Source: Hydrogenophaga sp. (lineage in GTDB: Bacteria; Pseudomonadota; Gammaproteobacteria; Burkholderiales; Burkholderiaceae_C). From it: 64,000 nt of DNA. Below the pieces are notes generated by a model. That model did no database searches and had not been told where the DNA came from. It saw only the letters and a program-made list of their open reading frames with translations. Below are positions 1 through 8,433 of the stretch, in pieces. The stretch's first letter is position 1. Each line of letters begins with the position of its first letter. Made by a program: the position numbers and the translations under genes. The stretch is from positions 62,001-126,000 of the forward strand of contig NZ_JAILWB010000011.1 of the NCBI RefSeq assembly GCF_025699295.1, written 5' to 3'.

Positions 1-677
1 TTGCGGTGCGAGAGGTAGCGCATGAAGCGCGCGTGGTAGATCGAGCTGATCGGGCCGATGCCCATGGAGCCGGTGGGGAACTGCCAGAAGTCGGGCATGA
101 GCCAGGGGTGCGGGTAGCTGGAGAGGCCGCGCGCACCGCTGGCCGGTGCGGTGATCTCCTGCCGGTAGTGCAGCAGGTCGGCCTCACTCAGGCGGCCTTC
201 GAGGAAGGCGCGCGCGTACACGCCGGGCGCGCTGTGCGGCTGGAAGAACACCAGATCACCATCTCTTCCGGCACGGAAGAAGTGGTTGAACCCGGTCTCG
301 AACAGGTCGGCCGCGCTGGCGTAGCTGGCGATGTGACCGCCGAGTTCGCCATATGCCTGGTTGGCGCGCACCACCATGGCCAGTGCGTTCCAGCGCATCA
401 GCGAGGCGAGGCGTTCTTCCACCGCGAGGTCGCCGGGGAACGCGGGCTGGTCCTCCACCGCGATGGTGTTGACGTAGGGCGTGTTCAGCTCGGGCTGCCA
501 GCCAATGCGCTGCTGGCGTGCCAGGCGCGCGAGCTCGTCGAGAATCTGGCGCGCGCGCGCCGAGCCCTGCGTGGCCGCCAGCGAGAGCAGGGCCTCGCGC
601 CATTCCAGCGTCTCGGCCGGGTCGGGGTCGGTGCCTGCGGGTTCGTCGAAATACCGCTGTCTTGAAAGGTCGTTCAT
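1..677 (-). CDS. aceE: Homodimeric-type 2-oxoacid dehydrogenase E1 (pyruvate dehydrogenase AceE / MdeB-like), 5' part only
   Basis: The frame opens at ATG 675-677 (MNDLSRQRYFDEP) after a GGAG box seven bases upstream, and runs off the window edge; about 225 codons are visible of a family near 880-900. The N-terminal E1 block is recognisable: the LNTPYVNTI stretch, then GGHIASYASAADL and GFNHFFRAG. Homodimeric E1 enzymes use thiamine diphosphate to decarboxylate a 2-oxoacid and hand the acyl group to E2. The divergent Lrp-family gene recalls the mdeR/mdeB arrangement of Pseudomonas putida, where the E1 homologue acts on 2-oxobutyrate. Pyruvate or 2-oxobutyrate specificity cannot be told from this fragment. 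Confidence 0.9.
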   Translation of the reverse strand, partial: MNDLSRQRYFDEPAGTDPDPAETLEWREALLSLAATQGSARARQILDELARLARQQRIGWQPELNTPYVNTIAVEDQPAFPGDLAVEERLASLMRWNALAMVVRANQAYGELGGHIASYASAADLFETGFNHFFRAGRDGDLVFFQPHSAPGVYARAFLEGRLSEADLLHYRQEITAPASGARGLSSYPHPWLMPDFWQFPTGSMGIGPISSIYHARFMRYLSHR

Positions 678-778
678 GGTGGTGCTCCGTGGAGCGGTCA
701 CTGTAGGCGCGGTGGACAGGCAGTTGCTGCCAAAGCGAGGTAACAAGTGCTTGTTCTGGCGCATAAAATTCCGCAGAC
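678..778. promoter_or_regulatory. Divergent promoter region between the E1 gene and the Lrp regulator
   Basis: A 101-bp gap separates two divergent starts. It holds a locally AT-rich stretch (gcataaaattccg, 761-773) and a small palindrome CAAGTGCTTG (745-754). Lrp/AsnC regulators commonly bind such divergent spacers, so control of the E1 gene by the neighbour is likely but not shown. Confidence 0.4.
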
Positions 779-1264
779 ATGAGCACATCCAGCACAAATG
801 ACCTTGATGCGACCGATCTGAGGATTCTTGGCGAACTGCAGCGCGACGCCAGCCTGTCCAACGTGGAGCTGGCCCGGCGCGTGCACCTCTCGCCCTCGCC
901 CTGCCTGGCGCGGGTGCGCGCGCTGGAGTCGCGCGGGCTGATCCGCCAGTACGTGGCGCTGCTGGATGCGAAACAGCTCGGGCTGCACCTCAACGTCTTC
1001 ATCTCGATCAGCCTCAAGCAGCAAAGCCGCGAGGCGCTGGAGGAGTTCGAGGCACGCATCGGCATCCGCGACGAGGTGATGGAGTGCTACCTCATGACGG
1101 GCGACGCCGACTACCTGCTGCGCGTGGCCGTGCCCGACATGCCCGCGCTGGAGCGCTTCATCCTGGAGCAGCTCTCGCCGATCGCGCAGGTCGAGAAAAT
1201 CCGCTCGAGCTTCGCGCTCAAGCAGGTGCGCTACAAGACCGCGCTGCCGCTGCAGCAGGGGTGA
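779..1264 (+). CDS. Lrp/AsnC family transcriptional regulator
   Basis: 161 residues, the normal Lrp length. It has an N-terminal winged helix-turn-helix (about residues 7-65, with [19 protein letters not shown] and [13 protein letters not shown]). A C-terminal RAM/ligand-binding domain (about 70-150) follows, including the [13 protein letters not shown] strand-loop typical of the family. It is divergent from the E1 dehydrogenase gene and is best read as its local regulator, probably sensing an amino acid or 2-oxoacid. Which amino acid is unknown. The MFS transporter gene follows 23 bp downstream on the same strand and may be co-transcribed. Confidence 0.93.
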   Translation: MSTSSTNDLDATDLRILGELQRDASLSNVELARRVHLSPSPCLARVRALESRGLIRQYVALLDAKQLGLHLNVFISISLKQQSREALEEFEARIGIRDEVMECYLMTGDADYLLRVAVPDMPALERFILEQLSPIAQVEKIRSSFALKQVRYKTALPLQQG

Positions 1265-1287
1265 CGCGCACCCGCTACAGTTCCGGC

Positions 1288-2886
1288 ATGCCCGGTCCCG
1301 ACGACAACCTGTCCCCCATCGCGCCTTTGCGCCTGCCGGTGTTCCGGATGTTGTGGACCACCTGGCTCATGGCCAACGTCTGCATGTGGATGAACGACGT
1401 GGCCGCCGCGTGGATGATGACCTCGCTGACCACGTCCCCGATCTGGGTCGCGCTGGTGCAGACGGCGTCCACCCTGCCGGTGTTCCTGCTTGGCCTGCCC
1501 AGTGGCGCGCTGGCCGACAACCTGGACCGCAAGCGGTATTACCTGGTCACGCAGCTGTGGGTGGCGGTGGTGGCCACCTTGCTCAGCGTCGTCGTGTTCC
1601 TGGGTGTGGTGACGCCCGCGCTGCTGCTGGCGTTGACTTTCGCCAACGGCATCGGCCTGGCCTTGCGCTGGCCGGTGTTCTCGGCCATCGTGCCCGAGCT
1701 CGTGCCCCGGGCTCAGCTGCCGGCCGCGCTGGGGTTGAACGGGGTGTCGATGAATGCTTCGCGCATCATCGGCCCGCTGCTGGCCGGTGCGCTGATCGCG
1801 AGCGCCGGCAGCGCCTGGGTGTTCCTGCTGAACGCGCTGCTCTCGCTGGGAGCGGCCGTCATCATCACCCGCTGGCACCGCGAACACAAGCCGAACCCGC
1901 TGGGGCGCGAGCGCCTCATGACCGCCATGCGCGTGGGCTGGCAGTACGTCACGCAGTCCTACCTGCTCAAGGGCGTTCTGCTGCGCATCTGGATCTTCTT
2001 CTTTCACTCGACCGCGCTGCTGGCCCTGCTGGCGCTGCTGGCGCGCGGCATGCAGGGCGGAGGTGCCGGCACCTTCACGCTGCTGCTGGCGTCCATGGGA
2101 GCGGGCGCCATCGTGTCCACGGCGTTCCTCCCCCGGCTGCGCCGCCGCTACTCGCGCGACGGCCTTGTGCTGCGCGGCGCGGCCTTGCAAGGGCTCGCCA
2201 TGGCGGCCATGTCCCTGACCGACCAGGTGGGGGTGGCGGTGCCCGCCATGTTTCTGGGCGGTGCGGCCTGGATCACCACCGCGAACACGCTGAGCGTGTC
2301 GATACAGATGGGCTTGCCCGACTGGGTGCGCGCGCGCGGCATGTCGATCTACCAGATGGCCATCATGGGCGCGAGCGCCAGCGGGGCCGCGCTGTGGGGC
2401 CAGATCGCCACATGGACCAGCGTGCCCGTGACCCTGGGCATCGCGGCGGTGAGTGGCGTGGTGGCGATGGCGCTCGCCAATCGCCTGATGCCCGACGCCG
2501 GCCTGGAGGACGACCTCACGCCCAAGCGCATCTTTCCCGCGCCGCTGATCGAGGCGCCCCCCGCGCAAGGGCACGTCATGGTGATGGTCGAATACCTCGT
2601 CGATCCCTTGCGCGCGGCCGACTTCCGCCACCTCATGGTCAACGAGAGCCGACGCAGCCGCCTGCGCCACGGCGCGCTGTCCTGGGAGCTGCTGCACGAC
2701 ATCAACGACCCGGGCCGCTTCGTCGAGGTCATCGTCGACGAGTCCTGGACCGACCACCTGCGGCGCTTCGACCGCGTCACCGCCGCCGACGTCGCGCTGC
2801 GCGACCGCAAGCTGGCCTTCCATCTCGGCGAGGCGCCACCGCGCGTCACGCGCAGCCTGATGGAGTCGACCGTGCGGGCTGGTTGA
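1288..2886 (+). CDS. MFS transporter (MFS_3/EntS-like) with C-terminal monooxygenase-like (ABM-fold) domain
   Basis: 532 residues. The first ~410 form a 12-helix major-facilitator unit of the MFS_3 (PF05977) type, with loop-2 motif GALADNLDRKR. A soluble tail of about 100 residues follows (HVMVMVEYLVDPLRAADF to the end) and reads like an antibiotic-biosynthesis-monooxygenase/dimeric alpha-beta-barrel fold with SWELLHD and FVEVIVDESW strands. This domain pairing is known in MFS_3 proteins, often annotated as enterobactin-type exporters. The substrate is unknown. The ATG at 1288 was chosen because it begins the hydrophobic domain correctly and leaves a 23-bp gap to the Lrp gene. Confidence 0.88.
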   Translation: MPGPDDNLSPIAPLRLPVFRMLWTTWLMANVCMWMNDVAAAWMMTSLTTSPIWVALVQTASTLPVFLLGLPSGALADNLDRKRYYLVTQLWVAVVATLLSVVVFLGVVTPALLLALTFANGIGLALRWPVFSAIVPELVPRAQLPAALGLNGVSMNASRIIGPLLAGALIASAGSAWVFLLNALLSLGAAVIITRWHREHKPNPLGRERLMTAMRVGWQYVTQSYLLKGVLLRIWIFFFHSTALLALLALLARGMQGGGAGTFTLLLASMGAGAIVSTAFLPRLRRRYSRDGLVLRGAALQGLAMAAMSLTDQVGVAVPAMFLGGAAWITTANTLSVSIQMGLPDWVRARGMSIYQMAIMGASASGAALWGQIATWTSVPVTLGIAAVSGVVAMALANRLMPDAGLEDDLTPKRIFPAPLIEAPPAQGHVMVMVEYLVDPLRAADFRHLMVNESRRSRLRHGALSWELLHDINDPGRFVEVIVDESWTDHLRRFDRVTAADVALRDRKLAFHLGEAPPRVTRSLMESTVRAG

Positions 2887-2916
2887 ACAGGCCCGCGTTG
2901 CCGGCCTGCCCGGCGC

Positions 2917-3687
2917 TCAGCCGCGGCCCACGAAGGGCATCTGGCTGGCCATCACCGTCATGTTGAGCACGTTGGTCGAGAGCGGCAGCCCGGCCATGTA
3001 GCGCACCGCCTCGGCCACGTGCTGCACGTCCATCATCGGCTCGGCGGCGATGCTGCCGTTGGCCTGGCGCACGCCCTTGGTCATGCGCTCGGCCAGCTCG
3101 GTCAGCGCGTTGCCGATGTCGATCTGGCTGCACACGATGTTGAATTCGCGGCCATCGAGCGCAATGCACTTGGTCAGGCCCAGCACCGCGTGCTTGCTTG
3201 CCGTGTAGGGGCTGGAGAACGGGCGCGGCGCATGGGCCGAGATGGAACCGTTGTTGATGATGCGCCCGCCCTGCGGGTTCTGCCGGCGCATCAGCGCGAA
3301 GGCCGCGCGCGCACACAGGAACACGCCGGTCAGGTTGGTGTCGATCACGTCCTTCCAGGCGTCCAGCGGCAGTTCGTCCATGGGCACCGCCGGGGCATTG
3401 ACGCCGGCGTTGTTGAACACCACGTCCAGGCGGCCGAAGTGCTGCTCGGTCTGGTCGAACAGCGCCTGCACGCTCTGCGCATCGCGCACGTCGGTGGGTA
3501 CTGCCAGTGCCTGCTGGCCGGCAGCGGTCGCGGCTTCGACCATTGCATCCAGCGGCTCGGGCCGGCGCCCGGCGAGCACGACACGATAGCCGTCCTGCAG
3601 CAGGGCCAGGGCCACGGCGCGGCCGATGCCGCTGCCAGCGCCAGTGACCAGGGCCACCCGTGGGTTCTTGTCCGAAGTCGTCGTCAT
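2917..3687 (-). CDS. SDR family oxidoreductase
   Basis: 256 residues, a classical short-chain dehydrogenase. The cofactor glycine motif TGAGSGIG is near residues 15-22, NNAG near 91-94, and the catalytic Ser (NNGSISAHA) with YTASK follows. ATG 3687 is preceded by GGAGAAC, so longer in-frame starts are unnecessary. It would perform an NAD(P)-dependent alcohol/ketone oxidoreduction of unknown substrate. It converges on the MFS gene with a 30-bp gap and has no obvious pathway partners. Confidence 0.92.
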   Translation of the reverse strand: MTTTSDKNPRVALVTGAGSGIGRAVALALLQDGYRVVLAGRRPEPLDAMVEAATAAGQQALAVPTDVRDAQSVQALFDQTEQHFGRLDVVFNNAGVNAPAVPMDELPLDAWKDVIDTNLTGVFLCARAAFALMRRQNPQGGRIINNGSISAHAPRPFSSPYTASKHAVLGLTKCIALDGREFNIVCSQIDIGNALTELAERMTKGVRQANGSIAAEPMMDVQHVAEAVRYMAGLPLSTNVLNMTVMASQMPFVGRG

Positions 3688-3753
3688 GTGTTCTCCAGTG
3701 CTGGCGGGTCTTGCCCCGGCCAGTGTAGGGGACACGCGCGGCGACGGGTCCGT

Positions 3754-4047
3754 TCAACGCGCCGCGGATGTCACGGTGTCGCCCCCGACGCGGAATACCG
3801 AGACCGTCTCCACCAGCTCGCCGGCCTGGTAGCGCAGGCTGCTGGCGGCGGCGGCCATCTGCTCCACCAGGGCTGCGTTCTGCTGCGTCACCTGGTCCAA
3901 CTGCGTGACCGCCTCGCCGATCTGCGACACGCCCGAACTCTGCTCGACGCTGGCCGCGCTGATCCTGGCCATGACGTCCGTCACCCGGCGGATGCTGTCG
4001 ATCACGTTGGTCATGGTGCTGCTGGCCCGGGTTTTGCCGGTGAAACA
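3754..4047 (-). pseudogene. Methyl-accepting chemotaxis protein remnant (3' end only)
   Basis: The frame encodes the C-terminal end of an MCP signalling domain: GKTRASSTMTNVIDSIRRVTD, ISAASVEQSSGVSQIGEA, then DQVTQQNAALVEQMAAAA, and a short variable tail. An in-frame TGA lies immediately upstream (4048-4050), and the ligand-binding, membrane and HAMP parts are absent. About 98 codons of a gene of 500-plus codons survive. It is best read as a decaying fragment. A start at 4014 would give an 86-residue peptide, but there is no clear ribosome site. Confidence 0.8.
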
Positions 4048-4138
4048 TCACCGTGCGAGAGCAGGCTGTCAGGCCCTGCTCCGCTATCGGCATGAGGTGC
4101 GCAATCTGCAGGACGAGACCCGGTGGGGCCCGCGCGGC

Positions 4139-4591
4139 TCAACCCGGAATGTCGGGCTCGACCAGCGTGGCCAGCTGCGCCAGCGACTCCTGCCAGCCGA
4201 GGTAACACATCTCCAGCGGAATCAGCTCGGGAATGCCGTCCTGCACGATGTGGAGTTCGGTACCGCACGACACCGCCGTGAGCTGCACGTCCACCTGCAG
4301 TTCACCCGGCAGGTTGGGGTCGTCGAAACGGTCGGTGTAGCGGATGCGCTCATGGGGCACCAGTTCCAGGTATTCGCCACCGAACGAGTGCCCGTTGCCG
4401 GTGGAGAAGTTGTGGAACGACATCCTGAACGTGCCGCCCACGCGGGCCTCCATGTGGTGCACCTTGCAGGTGAAGCCGTAGGGCGGTATCCACTTGCTCA
4501 TGGCATCCGCCTCCAGGAAGGCGCGGTAGACCTTCTCGGGCGGGGCGCGCAGCACGCGGTGGAGTCGGACAGTGCGGGACGGGGACGTCAT
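4139..4591 (-). CDS. SRPBCC (AHSA1/START-like) family protein
   Basis: 150 residues. The AHSA1-type lipid-binding fold is indicated by RTVRLHRVLRAPPEKVYRAF at the start, the WIPPYGF loop, GGTFRMSF and a C-terminal CYLGWQESLAQLATLV helix. The ATG at 4591 has AAAGGAA nine bases upstream; an in-frame ATG at 4639 would add 16 residues of unclear origin. Members bind hydrophobic ligands or are linked to ArsR regulators, but no such regulator is adjacent here. Function unknown. Confidence 0.88.
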   Translation of the reverse strand: MTSPSRTVRLHRVLRAPPEKVYRAFLEADAMSKWIPPYGFTCKVHHMEARVGGTFRMSFHNFSTGNGHSFGGEYLELVPHERIRYTDRFDDPNLPGELQVDVQLTAVSCGTELHIVQDGIPELIPLEMCYLGWQESLAQLATLVEPDIPG

Positions 4592-4760
4592 GGCGGAGTT
4601 CCTTTCAAGCTGGAGGGGTTCATCGAGCAGGTCGGACATTCGACCTTGCCTGTACGACGATCCGTCACAGTGGCATTCGACAACGGAGTGCGAAGACTGA
4701 TCCGAAGGACCGTGACTTCACGAAAAGCCCGATCGATAGGACTGCGTCGCCCCGTGAAGC

Positions 4761-5411
4761 TCAACCCAGCTCGCACGCCGCCCGGTAGCGCGGCTCGTTG
4801 TCCAGGATGTGTTCGGTCAGCAGCGCGCAGGCCGCTTCCACGTCGCCGTCGCCCACGGCGTCCACCAGAACCTGGTGGCTCTTGACCGCGTTGGTGATGG
4901 GTGAGCGGTAGCGCAGCGCGGTGAGCTGGGAGCGCAACAGTTCGTAGGCCGAGACCACGTACTGGCTCGGACAGGCCTCGAACATGTTCCAGTGAAAGGC
5001 CATGTCGATGCGCGCCAGCGCGGGCAGGTCCTGCGCGGCCTCGGCGCCCTTCATTTCCTTCACGCACTGCCGGAAGCCCTTGATCAGCCGCGCGCGTTCG
5101 CTGGCCATGGCGGCGCGCAGCGCCTCGGTTTCCACCATCACGCGGAAGCGGCAGAGGTGGCTCACCTCCTCGGGGGAGAGGCGGAACACGAAGGTGCCGC
5201 GTTGTGGATGGATCTGCACCAGGCCCTGGCCCTGCAGCCGCACCAGGGCTTCGCGCACCGGTGTCTTGCTCACGCCCATCAGCGCGGCCAGCTGCGCTTC
5301 GGATACCTGTTCACCGAGCTGCAGGTCGCCCTTGACGATGGCTTCGCGGATGCGTTCGCCGACCACCTCGGTGAGCAATCGCGGTCGCTGCAGCTCAAGT
5401 TGTTTCGTCAT
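4761..5411 (-). CDS. GntR family (FadR/FCD-type) transcriptional regulator
   Basis: 216 residues from ATG 5411. An N-terminal GntR winged HTH (about 10-75, with GEQVSEAQLAALMGVSKTPV and HPQRGTFVF) is followed by an FCD all-helical sensor domain (about 85-210). It is divergent from the TRAP operon and a perfect palindrome lies between them, so it very likely controls uptake and catabolism of the TRAP substrate, usually as a repressor relieved by a sugar acid. An in-frame ATG at 5477 would extend it by 22 residues but starts right at the operator, so the shorter form is preferred. Confidence 0.92.
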   Translation of the reverse strand: MTKQLELQRPRLLTEVVGERIREAIVKGDLQLGEQVSEAQLAALMGVSKTPVREALVRLQGQGLVQIHPQRGTFVFRLSPEEVSHLCRFRVMVETEALRAAMASERARLIKGFRQCVKEMKGAEAAQDLPALARIDMAFHWNMFEACPSQYVVSAYELLRSQLTALRYRSPITNAVKSHQVLVDAVGDGDVEAACALLTEHILDNEPRYRAACELG

Positions 5412-5481
5412 GGTCGTGGCCGTGGATGAGAAGCGTGAACGGACGCTGTAGCCGGCAGTGTAAGGGTTTCCCATCATGGTA

Positions 5482-5499
5482 TATCTGAGATATCAGATA
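5482..5499. promoter_or_regulatory. GntR operator: perfect 7-bp inverted repeat
   Basis: TATCTGA-GATA-TCAGATA is a perfect palindrome with 7-bp arms and a 4-bp centre. It sits between gntR and the divergent TRAP operon, about 48 bp before the dctQ-like start. Size and spacing suit a GntR/FCD dimer. It is the obvious candidate operator for both directions. Confidence 0.75.
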
Positions 5500-5547
5500 C
5501 GATACCGGCAAAACCCTTGGTACCGAATTGCAGGAGACACCCGGCCC

Positions 5548-6102
5548 ATGGCCCCACAGGACATCACTGCCCGCCCCTCCAGCCGGGCCGCCCGCCTCGA
5601 GCACGGTTTCGTGCGCCTGAACCAGGGCCTCGTCATCGCGCTGATGGCCTCGATGGCGGTGCTCGTGTTCGCCAATGTGGTCATGCGCTACGTGTTCAAC
5701 CAGTCGATCTTCTGGGTCGAGGAATTCACCCAGGTGCAGATGATCTGGGTGGCTTACCTGGGCGCGGGGCTGGCGCTGCGCGAAGGGCGCCACGTGGCGG
5801 TGGACATGCTGCAGGACCGCCTGCCCGTGCCTTGGCGCAAGGCGGTGCGCGCATGCATCGCGGTGGCGATCGCGCTGTTCCTGCTCACACTGGTGGTGCT
5901 GGGCGTGCAGATCGCGGTGTTCACCTGGAGCCAGGAAACACCGGCCCTGGGCATGCCCGCTGGCCTGCCCTATCTGGGCATTCCCCTGGGCGCGGCGGCC
6001 ATGCTGCTGCACCTGCTGCTGTTCTGGCGCCAGTTCATCGCGCGCGAGTTCGTGCACGCCGAGGAGATTGGCGACGGGCATGGCGAGGAGGCCACGGCAT
6101 GA
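5548..6102 (+). CDS. TRAP transporter small permease (DctQ-like)
   Basis: 184 residues with four predicted membrane helices, the DctQ pattern. The conserved VFANVVMRYVFN and WVEEFTQ motifs are near residues 36-60 and GRHVAVDM near 88. The ATG at 5548 follows AGGAGA at 5532. It is the first gene of a Q-M-P TRAP operon that imports an organic or sugar acid using the sodium/proton gradient. It overlaps the large permease by four bases (ATGA), indicating translational coupling. Confidence 0.94.
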   Translation: MAPQDITARPSSRAARLEHGFVRLNQGLVIALMASMAVLVFANVVMRYVFNQSIFWVEEFTQVQMIWVAYLGAGLALREGRHVAVDMLQDRLPVPWRKAVRACIAVAIALFLLTLVVLGVQIAVFTWSQETPALGMPAGLPYLGIPLGAAAMLLHLLLFWRQFIAREFVHAEEIGDGHGEEATA

Positions 6103-7388
6103 GCGCGGTGCTGTTCATCGTCTTCGGGATCGGTCTGGCCATCGGGGTGCCGATCGCCTTTGCCATGGGCGGAGCGGGACTGCTGGCGCTGGCCATCGAC
6201 GGCAACCTGTCGCTGCTGTCGGTACCCCAGCGCTTCTTCGACGGCATCAACAGCTTTCCGCTGATGGCCGTGCCCTTCTTCATCCTGGCGGCCGACCTCA
6301 TGACGGCCAGCGGCATCACCACCGCGCTGCTGCGCTTCGCCGGCGCCATGGTCGGCCATGTGCGGGGCGGCATGGGCCATGTGAACGTGGTCACCTCGGT
6401 GATGTTCGCGGGCATCAGCGGTTCGGCGCTGGCCGACGCGGCCGGCCCGGGCGCGATCGAGACGCGCATGATGGCCCGAAGCGGCTACGACAAGGCCTAC
6501 GCCGCTGCGCTGTCGGCGGCCACGGCGGTCATCGGGCCCATCATCCCGCCGTCCATCGTGATGGTGATCTATGCCTTGACTGACAGCCGCGTCACGGTTG
6601 CCGGCTTGTTCCTTGCGGGCGTGGTGCCCGGCCTGCTGATGGGTGGGGCCCTGATGGCCGTGAACCACTGGTTGTCGGCCAGGCGCGGCTATGGCACCGT
6701 GGGCACGCCGCCCGGCTGGGGCGAGCGGCTGCGCGCGCTGTGGAAGGCCCTGCCCGTGCTGTTCATGCCGGCCATCATCATCGCGGGCATTCTCACGGGC
6801 CTGTTCACCCCCACCGAGGCCTCGGCCGTGGCGGTGTTCTACGCGCTCTTCATCGGGCTGTTCGTCACGCGCACGCTCAATACGCGGCTCATCTGCCGCG
6901 TGCTGCTGCAAAGCGGCCTGGTCACCTCGGCGGCGCTGATCATCGTCTCCATGGCCTCGCTGTTCGCCTGGCTGCTCACACTGCTGCAGATCCCGCAGAC
7001 CATCGGCGCGGCCATCGGGGGCATGACGACCGACCCGATGACCATCATGCTGATCGTGATGGTCTTCGTGCTGGCCTGCGGCCTGTTCATCGACACGCTG
7101 CCGGCTGTGATCATCCTGGTGCCCGTGCTCGCGCCGCTGTCCGAGCAGTTCGGCATCCACCCGCTGCACTTCGCCATGACCATCGTGCTCAACCTCACGA
7201 TCGGCCTGGCCACGCCCCCGGTGGGCGGGGTTCTGTTCGTCATGAGTTCGGTGGCGCGCCTGAAGATCGAGGAGATCACGCGCGCCATCCTGCCGCTGCT
7301 GGCCGCGTTGCTGGTGGTGTTGCTGGCGGTGGTGTTCATCCCTGCGTTGAGCACCTTCGTTCCCGCCCTGTTCGGCTACACGCGGTAG
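6099..7388 (+). CDS. TRAP transporter large permease (DctM-like)
   Basis: 429 residues with about 12 hydrophobic segments. DctM signatures include FPLMAVPFFILAADLM, the SGSALADAAGPG loop, IGPIIPPSIVMVIY, FTPTEASAVAVFYA and LNLTIGLATPPVGG. It forms the ion-coupled channel with the preceding small permease. The start overlaps the end of the Q gene (6099-6102). Confidence 0.96.
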   Translation: MSAVLFIVFGIGLAIGVPIAFAMGGAGLLALAIDGNLSLLSVPQRFFDGINSFPLMAVPFFILAADLMTASGITTALLRFAGAMVGHVRGGMGHVNVVTSVMFAGISGSALADAAGPGAIETRMMARSGYDKAYAAALSAATAVIGPIIPPSIVMVIYALTDSRVTVAGLFLAGVVPGLLMGGALMAVNHWLSARRGYGTVGTPPGWGERLRALWKALPVLFMPAIIIAGILTGLFTPTEASAVAVFYALFIGLFVTRTLNTRLICRVLLQSGLVTSAALIIVSMASLFAWLLTLLQIPQTIGAAIGGMTTDPMTIMLIVMVFVLACGLFIDTLPAVIILVPVLAPLSEQFGIHPLHFAMTIVLNLTIGLATPPVGGVLFVMSSVARLKIEEITRAILPLLAALLVVLLAVVFIPALSTFVPALFGYTR

Positions 7389-7431
7389 CCATTCCTCCCT
7401 CCATTCCGTCAACCACAAGGAGACATCGACC

Positions 7432-8433
7432 ATGAAGTTCAAGACCCTCGTCGCCGTGATGGGCCTGGCCCTGCTGCTGCCCGCGGCCCATGCGCAGAAG
7501 ACGCTCAAGTACGCGCACTTCCAGCCCGCCAGGGACGACCAGCCCAAACACGTGGCCGCGCTGGCCTTCAAGGAGCACGTGGAGAAGGCCACCAGCGGCT
7601 CGATCAAGGTCGAGATTTTCCCGGCTGGCCAGTTCGGCAAGGACCAGCCCACCATGGAAGGCCTGCGCCTGGGCACGCTGGAGCTGGCCGTGGCGCACGA
7701 CGGCGCCATCGGCACCGTGCACAAACCCATCGGCGTGCTGGGCATTCCCTTCCTGTACGACAACCACGAACACGCCTGGCGCGTGTACGACTCGGCCTGG
7801 CTGCAGGGCTTCTCGGACGACATGATCAAGAAGACCGGCATCCGCATGCTGGGTCTGGCCGACAACGGCGTGCGCCACTTCACCAACAGCCTGCGCCCGA
7901 TCCAGACACCGGCCGACATGAAGGGCATGAAGATCCGCATCCAGCCCTCGCCGGTGTTCAAGGCGCTGGTGGAATCGCTGGGCGCTTCCGCCTCGGCCAT
8001 TCCATGGGGCGAGTTGCCCACGGCACTGCAGCAGAAGGTGGTGGACGGCCAGGAGAACGGCGTGACCAACATCCTGGCGGCCAGCCTGTACCAGCATCAG
8101 AAGTACGCCACGCTGGACGGCCACGTCTGGTCCGTGCACGGCTACCTGGTCAACGACCGCTTCTACACCCGCCTCACCGACGTCGAGAAGAAGGCCGTGA
8201 ACGAGGGCGTGCAGAAGGCCATGGCCATCCACCGCAAGATGACGGCCGACCAGGACAGGAACGCGAAGAAGATTCTCGAGGGCGTGGGCATGCAGGTGTA
8301 CGAGCCCACCGCCGCGCAGGTCGCCGAATTCCGCAAGCTGGCCCAGCCGCCGGTGCGCCAGTGGGCCGAAGGCGAGATCGGCAAGAACTACGTGGATGCG
8401 CTGTTCAAGGCCGTGGAGGCCACCCGCAAGTGA
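7432..8433 (+). CDS. TRAP transporter substrate-binding protein (DctP family)
   Basis: 333 residues with a clear signal peptide ending AAHA/QK (about residue 21). The DctP fold is shown by LKYAHFQP at the mature N terminus, the IPFLYDNHEHAWRVYD block, the conserved arginine region GMKIRIQPSPV, and WGELPTALQQKVVDGQENG. It captures the substrate in the periplasm. Shine-Dalgarno AAGGAGA precedes ATG 7432. Its ligand is probably the acid consumed by the four enzymes downstream or opposite; identity unknown. Confidence 0.95.
   Translation: MKFKTLVAVMGLALLLPAAHAQKTLKYAHFQPARDDQPKHVAALAFKEHVEKATSGSIKVEIFPAGQFGKDQPTMEGLRLGTLELAVAHDGAIGTVHKPIGVLGIPFLYDNHEHAWRVYDSAWLQGFSDDMIKKTGIRMLGLADNGVRHFTNSLRPIQTPADMKGMKIRIQPSPVFKALVESLGASASAIPWGELPTALQQKVVDGQENGVTNILAASLYQHQKYATLDGHVWSVHGYLVNDRFYTRLTDVEKKAVNEGVQKAMAIHRKMTADQDRNAKKILEGVGMQVYEPTAAQVAEFRKLAQPPVRQWAEGEIGKNYVDALFKAVEATRK

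Noticed and set aside
5970..8072. 700-codon minus-strand frame over the TRAP genes
   Set aside because: It mirrors the DctM/DctP genes and is His/Gln/Arg-rich without domains; the sense genes are clear.
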